Positions 57,780 through 64,000 of a stretch of DNA of 64,000 nt are shown here, piece by piece. The position numbers and the translations under genes are program-made. The notes beneath the pieces are model-generated. The model saw nothing but the letters and a program-made list of their open reading frames with translations. It had not been told where the DNA came from and did not search any database. The stretch is taken from contig NZ_JAJQKI010000001.1 in NCBI RefSeq assembly GCF_023036475.1, positions 372,001 to 436,000 on the forward strand, read 5' to 3'. Within the stretch, counting starts at the first letter, position 1. Every line of letters begins with the position of its first letter. The DNA is from Bacillus pinisoli. GTDB taxonomy: Bacteria > Bacillota > Bacilli > Bacillales > SA4.

Positions 57780-59411
57780 ATGTCGATAACACTAAGAACT
57801 TACTTCGTTGTCATCTTTTCAATTTTCACTGTCGGTTTAACCACTTTTTTAAGCTTTACCATTAGTAGAGAATCTGGAGAAGAAGTGAAGCAGCAAATTG
57901 GAGAGAGATTAGCGAATGATTCATACCAGATTGCTGATAAATTAGATCAATTTATGTGGTCACGTTTCGGTGAAATCACCGTTTTATCCAAGCTTGAAGT
58001 CTTTCAAGATGCAAACAGCACTGAGTCTATTAGAACGTTAATTAATGAGTTAAAAACTAACTTCCCCGCTTTCTCATGGATTGGGTTTTTGGATGCTAAA
58101 GGCACGGTGAAAGCTTCAACCGATCAAATACTTGAAGGCGAAGATCTTACTAAACGTCCAGTTTACTATGAAGCCTTAACCGAAACTTTTATTGGGGATG
58201 TACATGAAGCTGTCCTTCTTGCAGATCTCCTTCCTAATGAAAGCGGAGAACCTTTAAAATTTGTCGATATTAGTGCTCCCATTTTTAACCCAAATGGTGA
58301 TTTTGTTGGTGTGTTGGCTACACATTTAAGTTGGGAATGGGCCAAACAAGTAAAAGAATCTGTCGTACGACCATTGCAGCAACAAGACAACCAACTGGAA
58401 GTCTTTATTGTGAGTAAAAGAGAGAATACTGTTTTATTAGGTCCTGAGGAACTCATCGGAAAACCTTTAAATATACAAGCAGTAGAGAACGCTCAGAAAA
58501 ATGAAAACAACTGGTCCATTGAAAAATGGCCAGATGGAAAATATTATGTCACAGGCTATGCACTAGCGGACGGATTTCTTAACTATCCAGGTCTAGACTG
58601 GACAGTTATTATGAGACAGCCTGAAGCAATTGCTTTCTATTCCGTTCTAGAATTAAAACAAACGATTTTATCTTTAGGATTTTTATCAACGGTCCTTTTT
58701 GCCGTCATGGGGTGGTTTTTAGCTGGATACATCTCAAACCCACTAAAGCAGATTGCTTTTACAGCTGATCGTTTAAAAAAGGGTGAAAAGGTTGAAATTC
58801 CAATTAAAAAGGGAATTCGTGATATTGAAATACTCTCTACTTCTTTGAAGCATTTAATTGAAACATTAGGTAAAACGGAGTCAGACTTAGGTAAAATGGA
58901 AGAAATTGCTCATCAAGATAAGCTAACAGGATTACCGAACCGGTTAGCACTCGATTTATTTATGGAAGAAGCAGCTTCTTACGTAAAGGGAACTAACCAA
59001 GGCTTATTATTTTTATATTTAGATCTAGACGGGTTTAAAACAGTTAACGATACATTAGGTCACCATCATGGAGATTTATTGCTAAAGGAAGTGGCTACTC
59101 GTATTAAAAGGTCATTACGGAGTCATGAGTTCGTTTGTAGGCTCTCAGGTGATGAATTCTTAATCGTATTAAAGTCATCTGCCGAAAACGGACAAATGGA
59201 TGGAGAAATCATTGGGAATCGTGTGATTGAAGCCATACAAGAGCCGTTTAAAATTGAAACTGATACCGTTACGATTTCTTGCAGTATTGGCGCTTCATTA
59301 TGGACAAACCATGATCTAGATCCTTATACTTCCATTCGAAATGCGGATAAGGCGCTATATACTTCTAAAGAAAGTGGTAAAAATAAATTGACTTTCCATC
59401 ATAAAGATTGA
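57780..59411 (+). CDS. membrane-bound diguanylate cyclase (dCache-HAMP-GGDEF)
   Basis: A 543-residue signalling enzyme: TM1 about 9-27, an extracytoplasmic dCache sensor (30-280), TM2 about 292-312, HAMP linker, and a GGDEF domain (370-540) with DLDGFKTVNDTLGHHHGD. The signature loop is S-G-D-E-F rather than G-G-D-E-F, a variant still active in some cyclases. It should make c-di-GMP in response to a small extracellular ligand. No RxxD inhibitory site is evident before the loop. AAGGGG ribosome site. Confidence 0.92.
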   Translation: MSITLRTYFVVIFSIFTVGLTTFLSFTISRESGEEVKQQIGERLANDSYQIADKLDQFMWSRFGEITVLSKLEVFQDANSTESIRTLINELKTNFPAFSWIGFLDAKGTVKASTDQILEGEDLTKRPVYYEALTETFIGDVHEAVLLADLLPNESGEPLKFVDISAPIFNPNGDFVGVLATHLSWEWAKQVKESVVRPLQQQDNQLEVFIVSKRENTVLLGPEELIGKPLNIQAVENAQKNENNWSIEKWPDGKYYVTGYALADGFLNYPGLDWTVIMRQPEAIAFYSVLELKQTILSLGFLSTVLFAVMGWFLAGYISNPLKQIAFTADRLKKGEKVEIPIKKGIRDIEILSTSLKHLIETLGKTESDLGKMEEIAHQDKLTGLPNRLALDLFMEEAASYVKGTNQGLLFLYLDLDGFKTVNDTLGHHHGDLLLKEVATRIKRSLRSHEFVCRLSGDEFLIVLKSSAENGQMDGEIIGNRVIEAIQEPFKIETDTVTISCSIGASLWTNHDLDPYTSIRNADKALYTSKESGKNKLTFHHKD

Positions 59412-59431
59412 TAGAGAAGGTACAAGATTTC

Positions 59432-59470
59432 AGAGGATTCAGTGTGTAAAACCTGAATCCTTCTTTATTT
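59432..59470 (+). terminator. terminator of the diguanylate cyclase gene
   Basis: AGGATTCAG and CTGAATCCT arms with a ten-base loop, then TCTTTATTT. Confidence 0.82.
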
Positions 59471-59552
59471 CATAGGGAAAACTAATCTAAAACTGGCAAT
59501 TTTCTTCATGTTTCGATATGATGATAAGCGACTATTATGCGGAGTGATGAAT

Positions 59553-60731
59553 ATGACAAAAGTGATTTTAGAAAGAAAAAGAAAAAAGCGTCTTGAACAG
59601 GGGCACCCTTGGATCTATCAAAGTGAGGTTAATCGAATAGAAGGGGAATATCAGCCTGGAGATATTGTTGATGTATATAATCATCAAATGCATTTTTTAG
59701 GAAAAGGCTATATTAATCCAAGATCTCAAATGATTGTTAGGGTCCTTACATATAAGGATGAGGAAATTAACGAGGAATTCTTTGTTAATAAAATTAAAAA
59801 AGCATGGGGACTTCGACAACTATTAATACCAGAGGTTCGTTCATGTAGAGCCATTTATGGTGAAGCTGATTTCCTTCCTGGTTTAGTGGTGGATAAGTAT
59901 GAAGATACACTTGTAGTCCAAATTATGGCGCTTGGAATGGAAGTTAGGAAAGAGTGGATCTTACAGGGACTTTTAACAGTATTTAAACCTAAAGCGATCT
60001 ATCTACGTAATGACGTATACGTTCGTGAACTTGAAGGACTAGAACAAGAGAAAGGCTTCTGGTATGGCGAGGGTCCTACTGAAGTCGAAATTGAAGAGAA
60101 CGGCGTAAAGTATATTGTTGATATTAAAGACGGGCAGAAAACTGGATTCTTCTTTGACCAAAGAGAAAACCGTGCGGCCATTCAACCATTTATTACACCA
60201 GACACTACTCTTCTCGACTGTTTTACTCATACAGGCTCCTTTATGTTAAATGGTGCTTCATACGGGGCAAAGCATGTGACCGCCGTCGATATCTCGGAGC
60301 ATGCGATTGACACGGCTCGACGAAACGCTGAGCTTAACGGCTTTACTAATGTTGAGTATGTTGTAGCGAATGCGTTTGATTATTTAAGAGATTGTGTAAA
60401 TGAAGGAAAGCAATGGGATGTAGTCATCGTCGACCCACCTGCCTTTGCCAAATCGGCACATGCTGTTCGAAAAGCAATGGGTGGCTATAAAGATATTAAC
60501 TTAAATGGCTTAAAACTAGTAAAAGATGGCGGGATCTTCATTACAGCCAGTTGCTCTTTCCATGTCCGTTCTGACCAATTTAAGGAAATGATTCAAGATG
60601 CAGCTGTTGATGCAAGGAAGGTACTTCGAGAATTACATTGGAGTGGTGCTGGATATGACCATCCTAAACTTTTAGCTGCAGAAGAAGGAAGCTATTTAAA
60701 ATTTGGGATTTATGAAGTACATTCTAGATAA
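59553..60731 (+). CDS. class I SAM-dependent rRNA methyltransferase (RlmI/YwbD-like)
   Basis: A 392-residue enzyme: N-terminal PUA domain (ERKRKKRLEQGHPWIYQSEV), a central linker, and a Rossmann methyltransferase (LLDCFTHTGSFMLNGASYGAKHVTAVD for SAM; VDPPAFAKS catalytic loop; ITASCSFHV with a candidate cysteine). These modify 23S rRNA cytosines. I start at ATG 59553, eight bases after GGAG; fifteen in-frame codons upstream lack a site. Confidence 0.92.
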   Translation: MTKVILERKRKKRLEQGHPWIYQSEVNRIEGEYQPGDIVDVYNHQMHFLGKGYINPRSQMIVRVLTYKDEEINEEFFVNKIKKAWGLRQLLIPEVRSCRAIYGEADFLPGLVVDKYEDTLVVQIMALGMEVRKEWILQGLLTVFKPKAIYLRNDVYVRELEGLEQEKGFWYGEGPTEVEIEENGVKYIVDIKDGQKTGFFFDQRENRAAIQPFITPDTTLLDCFTHTGSFMLNGASYGAKHVTAVDISEHAIDTARRNAELNGFTNVEYVVANAFDYLRDCVNEGKQWDVVIVDPPAFAKSAHAVRKAMGGYKDINLNGLKLVKDGGIFITASCSFHVRSDQFKEMIQDAAVDARKVLRELHWSGAGYDHPKLLAAEEGSYLKFGIYEVHSR

Positions 60732-60733
60732 AG

Positions 60734-60768
60734 AAAAATCGACAAGTGCCTGTCACTTGTCGATTTTT
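60734..60768. terminator. bidirectional terminator of the AAAAATCGACAAGTG family
   Basis: AAAAATCGACAAGTG, loop CCTGT, CACTTGTCGATTTTT, between two convergent genes. Same 15-bp stem as at 44302-44353 and 62811-62845. Confidence 0.9.
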
Positions 60769-60773
60769 TTAGG

Positions 60774-61454
60774 TTATGCAGCCTGTTTTTCCACTGTTTT
60801 GCGTTTTGATTTTACGTAAGCACCAAGGCCTAGAACAGCTACAATCATAAGGAGTTCAAAGCCATATTTAATGAATGGATTTGCGAAGTAAGGTTGTAGG
60901 AATGGCTCTCCGACAATCATCTTAGATGCTGTCCATGCTAACACCCCAGCTCCAATTGTAATGATAACGGGATAACGTTCTACAAACTTAAGGATAATCG
61001 TACTTCCCCAAACCACAATTGGTATCGAGATGATTAATCCTAAAACAACTAGTACGAAGCTTCCGTGTGCTGCTCCAGCAACTGCTAATACATTATCAAG
61101 ACCCATTAGGGCATCTGCAATAATAATCGTACGAATGGCTGCCCAGAAGTTGCTTCCTGCTGAAACATTATGATCTTTTTCCTCTACCAATAGTTTATAC
61201 GCGACCCATAGTAGAAGCACACCACCAACTACTAGTAAACCAGGTATCTTTAATAACCAAACCACGACAAGTGTTGCGGCAGCACGAATGGCGATTGCCC
61301 CTACTGTTCCCCACATAATGACTTTCTTTTGCATATGCTTTGGTAAGTTACGAGCAGCAAGGCCAATTACAATGGCATTATCACCTGCTAGTACTAAATC
61401 AATCATAATAATGGCTAATAACGCTGAAAAAAATTCTCCTGAAAATAATTCCAT
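60774..61454 (-). CDS. yjbE: YjbE/TerC-family membrane protein
   Basis: A 226-residue, seven-helix TerC-family protein: DLVLAGDNAIVIGLAARNLP near the start and IADALMGLDNVLAVAGAAHGSF mid-protein, both with the acidic D-N pairs of the metal pathway. Relatives in Bacillus (MeeF/MeeY, YjbE) export or supply Mn2+ to secreted enzymes. The yybP-ykoY riboswitch upstream supports a manganese role. Confidence 0.92.
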   Translation of the reverse strand: MELFSGEFFSALLAIIMIDLVLAGDNAIVIGLAARNLPKHMQKKVIMWGTVGAIAIRAAATLVVVWLLKIPGLLVVGGVLLLWVAYKLLVEEKDHNVSAGSNFWAAIRTIIIADALMGLDNVLAVAGAAHGSFVLVVLGLIISIPIVVWGSTIILKFVERYPVIITIGAGVLAWTASKMIVGEPFLQPYFANPFIKYGFELLMIVAVLGLGAYVKSKRKTVEKQAA

Positions 61455-61540
61455 TTTATTTCCCCCTTAAACTAATATTATTTATCTACTAAAGCGATCC
61501 TCCTTTATGGTGATCCTCCTTTTGAAAACGGTACATACAA

Positions 61541-61576
61541 AAAGAAAAGCCTCTACCATCACGGTAAAGGCTTCTC
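61541..61576 (-). terminator. riboswitch-controlled terminator
   Basis: Minus strand: AAGCCTTTACC, loop GTGAT, GGTAGAGGCTT, then TTCTTTTT, between the riboswitch and the yjbE start. Confidence 0.85.
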
Positions 61577-61585
61577 TAAAAAAGG

Positions 61586-61702
61586 GAAGACCTTTACCAT
61601 TCGCATGATAAAGGTCTTGCCAACAACATCGTGTTGTCCAATAAAGCCGGTGATCTTGCGAAAATCACGGCATGACGACTTTATTGTTAAGCTACTCCCC
61701 TT
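61586..61702 (-). promoter_or_regulatory. yybP-ykoY (Mn2+) riboswitch
   Basis: Minus strand carries the conserved blocks GGGGAGTAGC, GCCGTGATTTTCGCAAGATC and CACCGGCTTT, then GGCAAGACCTTT pairing with AAAGGTCTT. Class matches the manganese riboswitch that controls TerC-type genes; conditional terminator follows. Confidence 0.93.
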
Positions 61703-61822
61703 CGTTTTCCGAGGCTATATAATTAACCTCATTATAATTCCAATTTTTCCATTTGTCTATCATTTTGGATAAATTTAGTCAAAAGTTTAGAGTTTATATG
61801 TTTTTCGGTTGATAACTAAAAC

Positions 61823-62632
61823 TTACTTTTTTGCTAATATCCTCGATTTATTTGTACAGTTTTCCATTGCTGATAGGACAGCTCCTCTAAATTGGTTCTT
61901 TTCCAAAGTAGCGACCGCTTCAATCGTTACGCCACCAGGTGTACATACTTCATCCTTTAATTCTCCTGGATGTTTATCAGTTTCTAACACCATTTTCGCC
62001 GCTCCTAAAACAGCTTGCGCCGCTAACTTATAAGCGAGCTTTCTAGGTATCCCTTGCATAACCCCACCATCAGCAAGAGCCTCAATAAACATATAAACGT
62101 AAGCCGGAGACGACCCGCTAATAGCTGGAATCGCATCTAACATGGCTTCTTCTACAATTTCACTTTTTCCAAAACTATTAAATAAGCTTATCACCTGTTC
62201 TTTTTCCTCTTCAGAAACAAGGTTATTGACACAGAGGACACTCATCCCTTCCCCTACAAGAGAAGGCGTATTCGGCATAGATCGAATCACTTTTACGTCA
62301 TGATCAAATTGAGCTTCAATAAATGAAATATCAATACCAGCCGCAATCGTAATAATAATAGCATCTTGTTTAACATGATCCTTCACTTCTTGTAAAACTT
62401 CTTTATATAAATGAGGTTTTACAGCTATAAAAAGAAAATCACTAGAACTAGCTACTTCTTGATTAGATAGTGTGACATTAATATTAAACTTCTGTTCCAC
62501 TACTAACAACGTCTCATCCGAACGAGCACTTCCGATGATTTGATCTGAGCGTACTAACGAAGAATGAAGCATCCCCGTAATCATCGCCTGCCCCATCTTC
62601 CCACAACCAATAAAACCAATCCGTTTATTCAT
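61823..62632 (-). CDS. proC: pyrroline-5-carboxylate reductase
   Basis: A 269-residue ProC that makes proline from pyrroline-5-carboxylate using NAD(P)H. Rossmann motif IGFIGCGKMGQAM at the N-terminus, VIRSMPNTPSLVGEGM in the middle, and the C-terminal SGSSPAYVYMFIEALADGGV and TPGGVTIEA signatures of the family. Start at ATG 62632, nine bases after AGAGG; a TTG three codons upstream is part of the spacer. Which Bacillus paralogue (ProG/ProH/ProI or ComER) cannot be told, but complete motifs favour the enzyme. Confidence 0.92.
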   Translation of the reverse strand: MNKRIGFIGCGKMGQAMITGMLHSSLVRSDQIIGSARSDETLLVVEQKFNINVTLSNQEVASSSDFLFIAVKPHLYKEVLQEVKDHVKQDAIIITIAAGIDISFIEAQFDHDVKVIRSMPNTPSLVGEGMSVLCVNNLVSEEEKEQVISLFNSFGKSEIVEEAMLDAIPAISGSSPAYVYMFIEALADGGVMQGIPRKLAYKLAAQAVLGAAKMVLETDKHPGELKDEVCTPGGVTIEAVATLEKNQFRGAVLSAMENCTNKSRILAKK

Positions 62633-62810
62633 ACTGACCAACCTCTCTTCTTTTTGAAAATCTGAGCTTCCTGAAACAAAATTTATATGTAAGGTGATTC
62701 AAAAATACATCTCAGCCCATAACTAATTAGTCTATTTTAACAAATAATTATCTATTTATCGATATGAATTTAAATTTATATTTATTCAGTTTACCTTTGG
62801 TTCTATAAAG

Positions 62811-62845
62811 AAAAATCGACAAGTGACAGGCACTTGTCGATTTTT
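62811..62845 (-). terminator. terminator of speD, AAAAATCGACAAGTG family
   Basis: AAAAATCGACAAGTG, loop ACAGG, CACTTGTCGATTTTT. The loop is the reverse complement of the loop at 60734-60768, so this is the same element in the opposite orientation. Confidence 0.9.
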
Positions 62846-62847
62846 CT

Positions 62848-63657
62848 TTAGTGTATGATGTTTTTCCCGTAGAAGATCTCTTCCATCTCAGTTTTTAACT
62901 TTTTCGTAATCTCAACTTGTTCTTCTTTTGGTAGTGAGTCTTTACGGTAGCCAAATAAGTAGTTGTCTAAGTCGAATTGGCGTAGTCGGCACTTGGTGTG
63001 GAAGATGTTTTCTTGGTACACATTTACGTCAATCATATGATATAGTTCCTGCACTTCTTCTGGTATATAGTTTTGAATGGAGTTTATGTCATGGTCAATG
63101 AACAACTTGTGACCGTTGACGTCTCTTGTGAACCCACGTACTCGATAGTCGATCACCATTACATCTGTTTCAAAGGAATGAATGAGATAATTAAGTGCTT
63201 TTAGTGGAGAGATTTCACCACATGTTGAGACATCGATATCTGCACGGAAGGTACTAATCCCGTCAGCTGGGTGGTACTCTGGGTAGGTGTGTACAGTAAT
63301 ATGGCTTTTATCTAGGCCTGCGACAACCGCATTGCCTAATGGACCTGGTGATTCTTCGAATGCTTCCATGGGTGCTTCATCTACGGGACCTTCTGAAACA
63401 AGGATGGTTACACTAGATCCTTGAGGTACATAGTCCTGCTTGGCAATGTTTAATATATGGGCTCCTATCATTTCCGTTACGGTCGATAAAATATGTGTTA
63501 ACCTTTCCGCGTTATATTGCTCATGTATATAGTTAATATAGGCTTCTCTTTCTTCCTTTGTTTTTGTATAACAAATATCATACATATTAAAGCTGAGTGA
63601 CTTGGTCAGATTATTGAATCCATGAAGTTCTACTCTTTGCTCTGGAGTAAGTGACAT
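62848..63657 (-). CDS. speD: S-adenosylmethionine decarboxylase, long bacterial type
   Basis: A 269-residue SpeD of the E. coli-like class that supplies decarboxylated AdoMet for spermidine. The self-cleavage site is K117-S118 in [12 protein letters not shown], giving the pyruvoyl cofactor; [14 protein letters not shown] and [11 protein letters not shown] follow. Long SpeD is less common in Bacillus than the 120-residue type. Start at ATG 63657 with AAAGGAG; seven in-frame codons upstream contain that site. Confidence 0.92.
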   Translation of the reverse strand: MSLTPEQRVELHGFNNLTKSLSFNMYDICYTKTKEEREAYINYIHEQYNAERLTHILSTVTEMIGAHILNIAKQDYVPQGSSVTILVSEGPVDEAPMEAFEESPGPLGNAVVAGLDKSHITVHTYPEYHPADGISTFRADIDVSTCGEISPLKALNYLIHSFETDVMVIDYRVRGFTRDVNGHKLFIDHDINSIQNYIPEEVQELYHMIDVNVYQENIFHTKCRLRQFDLDNYLFGYRKDSLPKEEQVEITKKLKTEMEEIFYGKNIIH

Positions 63658-63973
63658 TATGCAATCTCCTTTTTTCAATTCATTAGGCTCTTTTTAAAAC
63701 TCATTTATCTAAAAGTAAGAAACAGCCATTCTTTATTATATATTTTGGAAGTGTAGAGGTATTATATTCACCCAACAAAAGAGTAGGGAAAAATTACCTC
63801 TACAACCTTCATCAAAAAACTCCTAGTAAACAATCTTCTTCCTACATTTCTTCATTTATAATGGGCGCTCGCTAATAATTTACCAACCGATACGTTTTTT
63901 ACCGGAGATAATCGATTTATAAAACATTCATACTAAGACGAACCAAAAAATATAGCCATTGGGGGTTTTAAAG
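63658..63973. other. intergenic region between speD and the right-edge gene
   Basis: About 315 bases without a clear gene. TGTAGAGGTA (63752-63761) and TACCTCTACA (63795-63804) can form a 10-bp stem with a 33-base loop upstream of speD. I recognise no riboswitch class here. Confidence 0.4.
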
Positions 63974-64000
63974 TTGATAAATAGAAAATTATTAGCGTTA
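63974..64000 (+). CDS. possible N-terminus of an exported protein (cut by window edge)
   Basis: A TTG at 63974 lies nine bases after TTGGGGG and opens a frame beginning M-I-N-R-K-L-L-A-L, the look of a signal peptide. Only nine codons are visible, so this is a suggestion. Confidence 0.35.

Overview
The window looks like the chromosome of a low-G+C, Gram-positive, spore-forming member of the Bacillaceae. Most genes have strong AGGAGG-type ribosome binding sites, TTG and GTG starts are common, rho-independent terminators are dense, and a spoVR gene is present. Three riboswitch classes typical of Bacillus occur (TPP, guanidine-I, yybP-ykoY). About 39-55 kb follows the B. subtilis yhcT/U/V/X - pgcA - yhcY/Z - yhdB/C - spoVR neighbourhood as I remember it. 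I see no tRNA, rRNA, CRISPR array, prophage or intact insertion sequence.

Layout. 0-4.3 kb: a TPP-riboswitch operon on the minus strand for thiamine-precursor salvage (tenA, ECF transporter ykoE/D/C, edge of tenI). 4.3-13.7 kb: housekeeping and transport genes (YbjQ-like protein, SulP transporter, EAL/HDOD protein, a lone modB, EcsC-like protein, guanidine riboswitch plus SMR exporter, CNNM/CorC-type protein behind a structured leader, PfoR-like EIIC). 13.8-20.2 kb: an accessory cluster of small, mostly unrecognised membrane, secreted or soluble genes. Many of them carry the same upstream box, which has CTAACGGG at its core. 20.3-32.7 kb: a HlyD-like adaptor and Yip1-like protein, a YkoS/YkoT/GtrA glycosylation set, an AEC carrier, and a TctCBA tricarboxylate transporter with a CitA/CitB-type two-component system. 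32.8-33.9 kb: a compact operon, described below. 34.3-42.4 kb: HPr-like protein, YdeP/FdhF-type molybdoenzyme with an OFA transporter, spoVR, DUF3889, M14 peptidase, yhdB. 42.4-57.6 kb: yhcZ/yhcY, pgcA, yhcX, yhcV, a GMC dehydrogenase set, a BdbC/thioredoxin-like pair, yhcU, TSUP exporter, yhcT, a 1.4-kb cassette between 19-bp inverted repeats, and an HtrA-like protease. 57.8-64 kb: diguanylate cyclase, rRNA methyltransferase, YjbE/TerC with its manganese-type riboswitch, proC, speD.

The most striking region is 32.8-33.9 kb. A near-ideal sigma-A promoter is flanked by two 16-bp palindromes (ATCAA-N6-TTGAT), and two more copies lie in the 5' UTR. It drives two orphan small proteins with cysteine-rich C-termini, then a thioredoxin. 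The first active-site cysteine codon of that thioredoxin is an in-frame TGA (W-TGA-P-G-C), followed at the expected distance by a SECIS-like hairpin. I read this as a probable selenocysteine thioredoxin in a regulated, apparently undescribed stress operon. A nonsense mutation remains the main alternative.

Other non-genic signals that stand out: three sequence-unrelated arrays of degenerate repeats with about 21-nt or 41-nt periods in intergenic regions, a leader with alternative anti-Shine-Dalgarno pairing before the CNNM gene, and a family of hairpins sharing one 15-bp stem.
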